Source of the DNA: Lamellibrachia columna
Lineage: Eukaryota > Annelida > Polychaeta > Sabellida > Siboglinidae
Reading direction: 5' to 3'
NCBI GenBank assembly: GCA_963662155.1
Contig: OY759272.1
Location: 45,737,186 to 45,801,185 of the forward strand
Length of the DNA stretch: 64,000 bases
Shown here: positions 1 to 11,562 of the stretch, piece by piece
How positions within the stretch are numbered: the first letter of the stretch is position 1
Layout: each line of letters opens with the position of its first letter
Position numbers and translations under genes: made by a program
Notes under the pieces: generated by a model
The model's input: the letters and a program-made list of their open reading frames with translations, nothing else
What the model was told of the DNA's origin: nothing
Database searches by the model: none

Positions 1-458
<458 letters not shown>

Positions 459-539
459 GGTCAAATAAAAAATTCTTCTTCTTCTGCGTGGTGGTCCGAT
501 AAACCATCAGAAACTGCTGGCATCTGAGTTCAAGCTAGT

Positions 540-1203
540 AATCATGAATGTGTGTAGATAAAGTCATGTTGTTTTAAGTCAAATGCGGTTAGGATATCAT
601 CAAAGGTAATTGTTACTGCAGTACATTTATCCAACTCCAGTTTAAAATCAGCAATAAAATATAAAACTCAGAATATAAAGGTGCAAAATTTTCCAACAAA
701 TCCTGAAATTCCTCAAAGAAGCCGAGAATATGCAATTTCAACACTTATGTGTTCAAAAGTAGAGTAACCACGGATTAAATATGAATTTACTTTAAAATGG
801 TATGATAATAAAAAGCCAACACCACCACCTCTTCCAACTGAACGTGATCGTTGATGAAAAGTATAACCAGATGGAGAAATGTCAGCTATGCAAGCAGCAG
901 TGTCATGTGGTCTTGGCCAAGTTTCAGTGATCGCAAAAATGTCTTTCTTTTTCCAAAATAATGAGTCACTAGTCTTAACCCGAACTGATTGGACGTTTGT
1001 GATAGAAAACTTCATGCTGCGACTGGTGGCAGGCCCAGGGTTGATACTAACGTCTCCTGCAAGAAGAAGCATTATGGCTATTTTAAATGTAGGCTTAAAG
1101 CAAGGCATTGGAAGTAACTTGCGATTAAAACGAAGGTTAAGACATGGCAAACCATGTAAAAAAGGAAAGCGAATGTTGTACTCTCAATTGTTGGGGATAT
1201 ATT
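540..1203 (-). pseudogene. 5' fragment of a non-LTR retrotransposon ORF2 (endonuclease start)
   Basis: The minus strand reads LLLAGDVSINPGP, the hallmark start of many CR1/jockey-like ORF2 proteins. It is followed by an APE-type endonuclease start (NVQSVRVKTSDSLFWKKKD, then ITETW). The frame is open from 1150 to 713. Endonuclease-like peptide continues below 713 in another frame, so there is at least one frameshift. No reverse transcriptase follows, which makes this a truncated, decayed copy. Confidence 0.7.
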
Positions 1204-2560
1204 GAGATAACAACCAAAATGTTACAAATAAGTGGCTTGCACAGGACAAAATCATCACCTATCAATCAATGCCATCGAAGATAACTACATAGGTTACAGG
1301 CACCCTGCCTAGCAATCGACTTAGTACTATTTTTTAATGGCTACGATATCACCAACAATACAAAATCAAAAGTAATTAAAAGTATATATGTGTGGTTTAA
1401 AACTCCATGTCGCCTAGGTTAACATAAAAGTAAGAAATAAACCATATAGACACCACTTTTTTATTAATACATGACATATGTTAGAATTTTCACTCCGGGG
1501 CGACTCTGGATATAATGAACGTATTGGAGAAAAGCTTCGTTAGTAAATAGTTTATAGGGCATTAGCAATAACTCCAACTTATTTTAAATTATGTTAACCC
1601 AGACAAAGAAAGTCAAGGGCAAGGCAAAAGAAAGCCTAAAAGCTTTTGAACAGTATAAAATATAATAACAAAGTACAAATTAAGTCCACGTAATCAAGTT
1701 AAAAATAATTATATTAATGCAATATTATAAAAAAAATCAACAGTGAAGCACGTAATACTTAACGAAGTGACCAAAAAAGGACAATTTAATACATAGTTAA
1801 ACAGCTTGGGCAAAAAAGGAGGGTGTAGACAAACCATTAGCGTAGACGTACTTCGTCATGGCGGGTTGTATGCCGGATGACGTGTGCTTTCATCGGGTCA
1901 CGCCGTATAATCGCGGCGCTGACGGTATCTCGACGAAGCTTCAACATCATATAATGGACGCCATGCTTTTTTGTTAAGGTATATTCTTTAATAAATCAAC
2001 GTGCTCAGTGAGCTGAACGCGCCGAAGTTATTACGTTGGCGCCACTGTCGCATAATTGATCATTTACGTGCATCCAGACTTAAATGATAACTTTTACACT
2101 TAAATTTAATGAAACACTTAAATTTAAGTGTATCCACAGTGGGGCCAGTGTCTGTGTGATATCGGTCGAGGGGACTGGGATTCAAATTCACCTGCTGCCG
2201 TTTCGGAACGTGTGCAATTTCGTTCCCCCCATTCTTTACGAAGGTAAATGGAGGGCGAAATAAGTGGCGATGGCCGAAGGGGACAACGGCCGAAGGTGAT
2301 TAGAGACGGAACTGACGGTGATGGGTGAAGAGATAAGAGGGCGGGGGTAAATGTAGGCATCTGCGTCAGGAAATGTATGTGGTCAAACAATAATCAATAC
2401 ATGCCTACAATGTGTCTTGTGCAAGGGATGATCTCAAAATATGTATGCATTACGGCACAATACTGGTGTCATTTAACATCACACCCCTGCTATAAACATC
2501 AGGCGACCAATGTGCTTGTTGGCGACTCGACAATCTGTTCCCTTCAAAAAGCAAAGAAAA
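1204..2560. other. No gene seen; AT-rich spacer
   Basis: I see no convincing ORF, domain or RNA gene. A GC-richer patch lies at about 1850-1960. A short inverted repeat of ACTTAAATTTAAGT type occurs near 2095-2132. Confidence 0.5.
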
Positions 2561-3520
2561 CGGTCTAGAAAAAAACATTTGTTAAAAGAAGTTATTAGAT
2601 AAATAGTGTACAAGCAAACATTGTGGAGGGTTTATAGGCGTACCAGAAAAGACGAAGAGTACACAACTTACAAAGAAGCACTTAATGCAGCTACAACTGA
2701 AATTTGACAATTTAAACGTTTGTATGAATATGTAAAATTTATGTCCAATATTTGCGACAAATAGACGAAATCTGCTGTTTAAATAAACATTTATCATCAA
2801 CTTTAACACCAAGATCTCTGTATTCCTTATCGTTAAAACGCTGCACATCTTTCAGGTGGTAGGTAGTCGGGGTAATATTTCCAATCGTCTGTACACAGCA
2901 TTTGTGTTCAGCTACTTGAAGCTGCCACCGGTCTGCCCAAACCATTCAGGAAGGTGATTTTCATAAGTGGAGGTTGTTCGTCTGCTGTTTCGGGAATCGG
3001 AATACACGTTGTATGTGTGACGGGTTGGCGCCGAGTGTTGTGATTAGGTGGCGTGCAAATGTGGTGTCGTCTCGACGTCGTTCTTGTTTCGTGTGTGTTT
3101 CGATGTAGGTGGCACCAGTAACAACTATTGATCTCGTCTTGTCGTCGGACTCAGAATGATCCGTCCTTTTTCGATGTGTTACCATATTGCGTTGGCAATA
3201 TACCTATTTGAAGTGGGATCGTCGCTAGCTAGGTTTCGTGGGACGGGCTTCTTCGAAGAATTTCACAACGGCTTTTGCTGTTATCTCGGGTTTGGCTCAG
3301 TGCCACTCACCAACAACGACGACGCCAGCAGTAGGTCGATGTGGAGGCACAGCACTGCGGTGAGTGGGGTCGCATGCCCCGTCCACCCCCGACGATTTGT
3401 TCCGCGTGGCTCGCCTTCGTATTGTTCGGCCGACGCGGCCATTAGCTTTCCGTGACGCACACGTTTGAAAGCACCCAATTCGGGCTCTCCATGTTTCCGT
3501 GAAGATACTCATTCAGACGA
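2560..3520 (-). pseudogene. Composite decayed LINE fragments
   Basis: Three minus-strand pieces look retrotransposon-derived. Near 3478-3281 is a stretch ending LLVSGTEPNPR, like an ORF2 start. At 3185-2961 there is an ORF1-like stretch containing ERRRDDTTFARHLI and IQRVFRFP. At 2945-2739 is WADRWQLQVAEHKCCVQ followed by DLGVKVDD, which is the tail of a CR1-type reverse transcriptase. The pieces are out of frame with each other and the catalytic RT core is missing. Confidence 0.55.
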
Positions 3521-3639
3521 GCGTTCGAGCTTGACCGACACCACTGAAGTTTTCTGACTGATGGCGCCAATTCACTACACAATGCTAGGTTCACAACGAG
3601 CGATAATATGTATCAACAGTTTGTTTTTAGTTTTGCACT

Positions 3640-5210
3640 CATCAAGAATAAGTCCGATGGGCTTTCAGTATCTCTTAGGCAACATATATAAATTATAAAA
3701 TGAAAGAATTAAAATAATCCTTCGGTTCGAAATATTCACAAGATCACATTAACAGGTCAGTAAATGAAAACTGGAATGCAATTAAAACCGATATCTCTTC
3801 TGGAACCAGACAGTTCGTCCCTAGTATGATGAACTCCGTCCGATGTCATATTTCCTGGTTGAGAGCTGCTCTCAAACGAATGTGCTGAAAGAGAACAGAT
3901 TATACTACCGTGCACGTAACACCAATAATCACCAGGACTGACTATAATTCAGATATGTTGCCCATGAGATACTGAAAGCCCAGCGGAACTACGTCAATCA
4001 GGTTGTGTCGCAGTGTCTGGAGGAGAACATCACCAGACCCTTCTGGCGGTTCATAAAGTCCCAGAGACAAGAACACTTTGGAATATATCCCCTGTGAGAG
4101 CCGGTGTTCACACTGGCAGTGCAATAAACACTAATATTCAAACAGGAAGTTCCAGTCAGTATTTACAAAGGATGACGGCATGGTCATACCTAAAATTCAA
4201 GGCAAAAGTTTCCACTCCACAGGTGCACTACGTGCTAACGCAGTTGGTGTCAAGAAACTAGTTTCTGACATCAACCTTTCTAAAGCTTCCGGCCCAGACA
4301 CTATTTCCTCTAGTGTGTGGAACGAATATGAGAACGGCAGTGTCCACAAAGCGACCAAGAACAGGCCAATTTCGTTAACGTGTGAAACATATAAATTATT
4401 TGAGCATATCATCTGCTCACATGTCCGAAAACATCTTGACGAACAAGATGTTCTAACTTCCGTTCAACTTGGTTTTAGAAGACATCACTCATGTGAGTCA
4501 CACTGAAAACAACTCTATAAGACCTGCAGAAATCGAGGGATGACAGAAACCAAGTGAACCAACCATTAGCTCGATACCCAGTTGGGGTTTGCCAATGAAT
4601 TAACAGAAACAGTCAACAAGTGTGCAAGCATGGGGGTTTTGCTGTATCAGGCACGTCAACAGCGCAGATGTTTCAAATCCAAGCTCTGTAATTGTGCGGA
4701 CTTTTACCTGCGCTGAATACACCAGAAAGAATAAACCAGTTTTACCACGGAGGACGCTACTCACTCTGATATCACTAAACATAATACGTGCCACAGCAAA
4801 AACAAGCAGATGAACAACTGCTGGATTAAACAATAGACTTTCTTCTAAACGTGACTACTAGTGTTAACTTTGCAAATATCACGTATTTACCTATGTGCCG
4901 TTGGTTACAACATCGTCGGAGCAGTGTGGCAGCAGCTTGCGCTCATCTTAAATCAGTAGGTAGCATGTCACAAGTGAAATCAACCGTGTTGATAAATGAT
5001 CAGGTGTCAACACATCAAACCTAATACAGCTGACACCAACGTATGGTGTAAAAACATTTGCACTTGACGCCTTAAACACAACACGACATACAAGGAACCT
5101 CGAACTTGCCCTCGTTAAGCTATAAGTATGCAGTCACTAATGGCATCGTTCTCGTGATTGAAACCTGGGAAACACCTGCTGATGCAGTCAAACGTGCAGA
5201 GCTTCTTTGA
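3640..5210 (+). pseudogene. Decayed + strand LINE reverse transcriptase fragment
   Basis: Around 4240-4500 the + strand reads VSDINLSKASGPDTISSS and then RPISLTCETYKLFEHIICSH and VQLGFRRHHSCES, the N-terminal RT region of a non-LTR element. A stop at 4504 and further frameshifts break it, and related peptide traces continue towards about 5200. No FADD-type catalytic box is visible, so this is a dead copy. Confidence 0.65.
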
Positions 5211-5410
5211 AGATGCCCAGACATATCTGTCTCTTGCGGTTTGAAGTGTTTACACCCGGTTGAGACGTAACCCTAACCCCTGATAATAGGTAACTTTAAT
5301 ATACACATGGATATTGACACTGACGCTGACACTGACGTACTAAATGTGCATGACTTCGACGCTGACCCGATGATACTGGGCTCCCGCTATTGACAGCCGA
5401 GTGGCATGAA

Positions 5411-5935
5411 ATAAATAGAACAGAATAGAGGGTCGCAATGAACTTGAGATCAAGTAACTCAAGTGTACATATAACAAATAAATATAACAGAATAGAGGGT
5501 CTCAATGAACTTGAGGTCAAGTAACTCAAGTGTACATATAACAAATAAATAGAACAGAATAGAGGGTCTCAATGAACTTGAGGTCAAGTAACTCAAGTGT
5601 ACATATAACAAATAAATAGAACAGAATAGAGGGTCTCAAAGAACTTGAGGTCAAGTAACTCAAGTGTACATATAACAAATAAATAGAACAGAATAGAGGG
5701 TCTCAATGAAATTGAGGTCAAGTAACTCAAGTGTACATATAACAAATAAATAGAACAGAATAGAGGGTCTCAATGAACTTGAGGTCAAGTAACTCAAGTG
5801 TACATATAACAAATAAATAGAACAGAATAGAGGGTCTCAAAGAACTTGAGGTCAAGTAAATCAAGTGTACATATAACAAATAAATAGAACAGAATAGAGG
5901 GTCTCAATGAACTTTGCCTTGCGGTCAAGTAACTT
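5411..5935 (+). repeat. 67-bp tandem repeat, about 8 copies
   Basis: The unit starts CAGAATAGAGGGTCTCAATG and recurs every 67 bp (5421, 5488, 5555 and onward). Its second half (AACTCAAGTGTACATATAAC followed by AAATAAATA) recurs once more at about 6299-6327, after a LINE ORF end. The unit therefore looks derived from a LINE 3' tail. Confidence 0.9.
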
Positions 5936-6330
5936 AGAGCTACTAACAACCAGAAGAACAAACAGACGGCTCACCATATATTCACAAAGCCATCCACAGT
6001 CATCTGTCATTGCCTGTCGCAAACCTCCTCCAACCCATCAAACGCCACTCACGGCATCTAAATAGCAAAGCCTTCAACACCATACACGCGAGCAAGAACT
6101 GTTACAAATGTTCTTATTTTCCCCAAACAATAAAAGATTGGAATTCATTACCAGACGCAATAGCCAACATTACAGAACCACAGCAATTTAAGCAAGCTCT
6201 CACACACTTAGTCCCAAACAAACATGACTAAATAGCATGCGCACCCAACCCTGACAGTTTGACCCCATAGGAGTGTTGGCCAGTATTACTACAAGACAAA
6301 CTCAAGTGTACATATAACAAATAAATAACA
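5936..6330 (+). pseudogene. 3' end of a non-LTR retrotransposon (ORF2 terminus and 3' tail)
   Basis: The frame ending at 6231 reads CSYFPQTIKDWNSLPDAIAN and then QQFKQALTHL. This is the typical C-terminus of CR1/L2-like ORF2 proteins (aromatic-P-x-x-I-x-x-W-N-x-L-P, then F-K-x-x-L). A 3' tail ending in ACAAATAAATA follows. Upstream it runs into the 67-bp tandem array instead of RT sequence, so the copy is 5'-truncated. Confidence 0.65.
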
Positions 6331-6359
6331 GTGCAGCGTGGAAAATAACACACCGTCAA

Positions 6360-6480
6360 CTTACAAAGGTAAAGGTATGTTCTTATATAGCGCGGTATCC
6401 AGTCCGTAGGACCGCTCAAAGCGCTTTACACTTCAACCCCTGGCAGACCTGTTCTTTCCAAGGCCATCTCAACTTTTCTG
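6360..6480 (+). other. Possible dispersed-repeat motif
   Basis: Contains CTTATATAGCGCGGTATCCA and CTCAAAGCGCTTTACACTTC. These resemble a 'TATATAGCGC ... AAAGCGCTTTACA' motif that I recall from many dispersed repeats of marine animals. I cannot assign it to a SINE or MITE family. Confidence 0.3.
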
Positions 6481-6905
6481 GGAAGACATACGGTCTAAAA
6501 AAATAAAATCAGGTAATATATTAGGTCCTAAATAAACGTTGACCATGCTACAGACGCGCTTCTTCGGGCAAAGGAGCATCGTATCCCGGCGACACCCGCC
6601 CCACGCTGGTGCATTGGGGCGGGCCGCCTTGACACTCTCGTCCCTGTCTTTGTCCGTGTCCTCCGTTGATGACGTATCGGAGGACGCTGGTGTAGTGCCG
6701 GACGATGATGGTCAGCATGCTGATCTGTCGGAGTCGGTCTCCGGTAGTAGTCGCCCACCTGCTTTGACGTCGTCGGGATGCGGGACCGCGGCTCGTCTTC
6801 TCTTCTGTAAATATTGATGAGAAAGCATTGGAAAGTGTTTGTAAGACGAATAAAATATATTCGATCGAGAAGGGCGTTTTTTATTAACCTACTGTAGCAT
6901 TGCGA

Positions 6906-6906
<1 letters not shown>

Positions 6907-6960
<54 letters not shown>

Positions 6961-6976
6961 GCGCGTTTGTGCGAGC

Positions 6977-7019
<43 letters not shown>

Positions 7020-7022
7020 TGT
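6907..7022 (+). repeat. (GT)n followed by (GCGT)n microsatellite
   Basis: A pure GT run at 6910-6955 is followed by GCGT tetranucleotides to 7020. It is low complexity only. Confidence 0.95.
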
Positions 7023-8100
7023 CCCTACTATCCTAATCAATAAATTTCACATTTAAGAATTTGCGCTACATGCACTTGAAGTTACGATACTGGCTGAAAA
7101 GTTTCGTATATTCTGCTACTTTGTCAAACTAATACCACTCCTTCTTTTTCGAAATTTAAGAAAAAAAACTCATTATGGCGAAGTCGTTGATTACGCTGAC
7201 ATACAGGCAAGGAGACTGGTCCAGTACCCAATGGCTTATTTTCTGTAACTTTATTTCCTAGCCTCAACTGTTTGCTCCTGTGATTTTGATCTCCCACCAC
7301 CTCTATATGAGCTACCTACCAGGTACCGCACACACCACCAGGCGGCTAGCGGTATTGCTGGCTCTGCAATGATTGTACCAGCAATCCACGGGTAATCGTC
7401 GATTCGAGATCTCTCTGCCAGAAATAATACATTCGTCACATTCCTCTCAGTTCTAGTGCATATACACTGCATGCTCGTGTTTGTGTATGCATGCAAATTA
7501 CTCAGTCAATCGCAGGCGAAACACAAGCGTAGAAGAGCTGAACTACACCTCGAATTGAAATACAAATATATCGCATATGTGTCAAAATTGCAGCTTTCGG
7601 GCGGAAAAGCCGCTGTTTCACGTTTCCTTGCACGTGCGTTCACCGCGAACGAGAAAGGCATAAAATATTATAAAAAATGCGACCCGTAAAACAACACGTC
7701 ACAAAAAAAACCGAAAAACACCAAAGAACGTCGAAAGTTGTGTGAAGGAGGATGTTTCCCGCGTTTTCATGAACATCCCCGCTTTTCCGTGAGCAGATGT
7801 TCACACCTATGACGTCAGAAGTTGTAGGGTGTGGGGATCGATGTCAAGCAGCATATAAAAGAATTAACAACTAAATATGAGCACATTTCTAAATTGCTAA
7901 AATGCATTTATGATCAGAAAATATAACTTTAATCAGATGTCAGGGCATACATGTATATACACACTTAAAAACAAATTCTTATACATGACCTTGTAAACTT
8001 CATAATTCTGTATTTTTTTAATAATCATTCAAAGTGTAAAGCTGTGCATCATAATACCTTAGGAGTTATATCATCTTAAATGGTATGTGACCCACATTAT
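7023..8100. other. No gene seen
   Basis: Small ORFs on both strands here lack recognisable domains, splice context or homology. A TATAAAA-like string at about 7855 has no supported gene downstream. Confidence 0.4.
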
Positions 8101-8109
8101 AGTGGTGTA

Positions 8110-8645
8110 ATGAAAACTAATGTGGTTGCTCTAGTGATGTAATATGAACTAATTAGTCACATGATCTTTCAATTTGTAAATAAAATAGTTGATTCAGGTT
8201 CTGAAATAATGTCAAAATTGTAACTGATTTCTTTGTTGTAGCTACAACATGTAGGTTATTCAAGTTCTTAAATAATGCCATAATTGTAATTACTTTCTTG
8301 TCATGTGATTACAACATGTAGTTATATGATTCAGGTTATGAAATAATGCTGTAATTGTAATTACTCTATGTCATGTAATTACTGCACGTAGTTGATTCAG
8401 GTTCTGTAATAATGCTGTAATACTAATTGTAATTACTTTTTGTCATGTAATTACAACATGTAGTTATATGATTCAGGTTCTGAATTAATGCCGTAATGGT
8501 AATTACTTTCTTTCTTGTAACTACAACATGTAGTTTATTCTGGTTCTGAAATGATTCCATAATTGTAATTGATTTATTTCATGTAACTACAACATGTAGT
8601 TGACTCAGGTTCGCAAATGATGCCATAATTGTAACTGATGTCTTA
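8110..8645 (+). repeat. Degenerate tandem repeat of 62-76 bp, about 7 copies
   Basis: Blocks containing GATTCAGGTTCTGAAATAAT, then ATTGTAATTACT and ACAACATGTAGTT, recur at about 8192, 8254, 8328, 8394, 8470, 8533 and 8602. They show substitutions and indels, so this is an old array. Confidence 0.85.
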
Positions 8646-9484
8646 CTGTGTAACTAAAAATCACATCAATTATGATTTAGAAATCATTATTCAACAAAAT
8701 ATAACATTTTAGCAGTCATGTTTAAAAATACAATGACTCATTGAATTTACTGAAATGTGTGTTTCAATCAGAAGATATGGTTAAAATAAAATGCATTGTC
8801 CAAAATAGTGTCCACTATCATGCAACATGAGTTATATGATAATTTTTTAAACATGCTGAAGACTTATTTTGTAAATTTAATCACATTGTTTATTATCGAT
8901 GGTTGATAACGTGTTGCCACCTTATCAACTACATCCATTTTTATTTTGTGTGCACACTCAACTTATTGTAAATGCTTTCAGGAAACATAGCACACATAAT
9001 ATATTTCATATTTCAATGCTGGAAAAGGCCAGGCTTCTAATTGTCCAAAAAATTTCCACTCCAAAACAAAACACTACCTTTCTTGTTTGAAACATCCAAA
9101 CACAAGAACAACAAACACTGTTTTTACGATTGTTGGTGACATATATGATTTTATTAATCACATTTCTACCAAGTATTTATTTGTTGCTATCTAATTAAGG
9201 AACTGTTGTGGCAATATTCCTTTTAATTATTTGAGGTAGAAAATGGGAAGAAAGTGTGGTTAGTTTTTTCTTTGCTTTGCTGACTACAATTAATGTTAGG
9301 AAATGGTTGCTCACTGTGCCTGCTCATTTGAAATATATTTTGATGGGATTTAATGTTCAGTTTAATATTTTTCCAAAACTGTGGATTTTGTCAGATTTTG
9401 CAAACCTTTCTAGCATTAACATGTCATATTTAAATATTCCCCAAATACTCAAATTGAAAAACTAAAATTTTAGCTTCCTAACAT
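8646..9484. other. No gene seen; AT-rich
   Basis: Two short + strand ORFs (8899-9090 and 9256-9465) have no recognisable domain. I see no splice-supported exon. Confidence 0.4.
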
Positions 9485-9835
9485 ACGTGGTGCACAATTC
9501 TCATACAGCAGTGATTTGATGACACATGTCCGTATCCATACTGGAGAGAAACCCTACAAATGTGATACATGTTGTGTACAATTATCACAAAGTGATAATT
9601 TGAAAACACATTATGTGCATTCAAGCGGGCGAGAGCCTTTTAAATGTGATACCTGTGGCTGTGGTGAAAGGTTTGCCCGAAATCAATCACTAAAGAAACA
9701 TGTGTGCTTACGAAAACCTTCAGAAGTGATACTTGTGAAAAACAGTTTAGAAACAGCATTAATGTAAATGCTCATACTTGAAGTGTTGAGAAATTATTTA
9801 GATGCGACGCTTGTGGAAAATAGCATTAGTGCTGT
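9485..9835 (+). pseudogene. Decayed C2H2 zinc-finger array
   Basis: One frame gives the back half of a finger (SYSSDLMTHVRIHTGEKPYK) with the typical TGEKP linker. A complete finger follows (CDTC...LKTHYVH), then REPFKCDTC..CGERFAR..SLKKH. Past 9700 the fingers continue only in shifted frames with in-frame stops (CEKQFRNS..., then LFRCDACGK). The last finger pair is abnormal in spacing. I infer a pseudogene or retrocopy fragment of a KRAB-less C2H2 factor; a live terminal exon ending at 9767 is less likely. Confidence 0.65.
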
Positions 9836-11330
9836 CTTTGGTTGTCATGGTGATAATGTGATGTATGTGTGGTGAGTCACAACGTTTCTGTGTGTTGTGT
9901 CTTGAACAGTCTGATTGTTGCATTGTCTACTGCAGCCACCGCAGGAATACTATAGTGTATACTTCACGTCAGACTGACTCTATGTTATCATTATTTCCTT
10001 AGGCTTAGCAAGAGCTTCTTACATACAGTTGTAACGTGATTGTTTGTACTTGTGTATGCCGACTGATGGCCATTTTAATTCTAAATATTATTATAAGCAA
10101 ACAACAAATTTATAAGTACTACTTCTGCCTACTGGGTACCGTTTCAGTAACATTCTTATGAGCTCATAACCACGATTTCGCTCTTAAAAATCGATTTCGC
10201 TCCTTAGCTATGATCAAAACAAAAAAATTGCATTTCACCAAGTCTAAGAATAAATCATAAAAACGCTCACAAAAACCCTCTTAAAACGCTCCTAACTTAC
10301 GATGAGGGTACCGCTCATAAGGCAAATATATATATATATATCCACCATAAACAGTCAAATTTACTTAACTGCTTATTATATTGACCACATAGAGGTACGT
10401 TTTTCACAGTCAAATAAGTCTTCAAAATGTGAGCGATTAATAGTTCGTAAATTATGGGTTTGTCTACAGCATCTATTTGACAGCACTGCCACTGACGTTG
10501 ATAAGTCGTCGTGTGCGTTGTTTTACGACATCGCTGTCAAGGTTGTTCGCGAAACGTTTGCTATTCAATTTTGAGCAAATTTTTAGCTGTGTCTAACTAA
10601 AATCTGTACACCCCTAACCTTCATATTGGTATACTCCACGACACGACTTCAGTTGAAGTTGATGGCGCTCTCCGCGAGCTTTTTTTATTGAAAATTGTCA
10701 AAACCTCGCGTAGCCGGTGTATCACAGAAATGTAGTGTCCTCTGTGACACAGGCGTCTTCTTTTTAAATTACATTTTTTCTCTTCACCCAGTTAGCAAAT
10801 CAGTCAAAAGTAGGTGAAATGTGTTCGATGGATCGCATTATTAGCCACTTTTGGACAACTTTTCTATTTATTTTGCCCATTTCGTGCACACTGTCACTGC
10901 ATGTACGTGGAGCTTATGCCGTTATGTCATGATGGATTTTATTAGCATCTTAAGACTTAGACTTAATGAAACGCATTTAAAAATGCTCTTAAAAATCTAT
11001 GATGGATTTATCTTATGGGCTATTTGTCTTAGTGAAACGCTCTCCAGCTCGCATTACTAGTTAAAATAAAATTATATGTAATTTCATGTGTGAAAACGCT
11101 CATAATTCTTTAAAAATTAAGTTTTTTTTTAATTTAATAGCAATCATGTTCTTAAGTAGTAGGAATATTAAAAAATATCGATATATGACGATTAGGTTAC
11201 CTGGGTTATTATAACACATGCAGTATTATCTACTTCCTAGACATTTGTTTACAACCGCTAAGAAATAGGTTTGCCACCTGGTGAGGTTTAGGCTGACTAC
11301 AGACATGACCCGGCAGATGGCGACAGCGTG
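9836..11330. other. No gene seen
   Basis: AT-rich, with recurrent strings such as AAAACGCTC and GAAACGCTC (10260-10300, 10970, 11035, 11090) that hint at a decayed repeat. The 90-aa + ORF at 10302-10574 has no recognised domain. Confidence 0.4.
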
Positions 11331-11499
11331 TCCAACGTTGAAAGGTCGACTCGGGTGAAGGTGGCTTGCGTAAATATCTCTAACAACAGACACCGGCGCG
11401 GCGTGTTTACGAGGTTGTGTCCGGTTACAGTGGCGATGTAGTTGCCAAGATTTGGCGGCAGGTATTTCCAAAGAAACTACGGATCTGGTTGTTGACGTG

Positions 11500-11562
11500 A
11501 TGGCGCCTGCTCTATCAATTGACCCTATTGAACAGATCACCGAAGATTTGTCAAGAACCCAG
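11500..11562 (+). CDS. TMEM141: TMEM141-like exon 1
   Basis: Encodes MAPALSIDPIEQITEDLSRT plus Q and ends CCCAG|GTAAAT in phase 0. The 200 bp upstream are CpG-rich compared with the AT-rich surroundings, fitting a 5' UTR or promoter. Confidence 0.65.
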
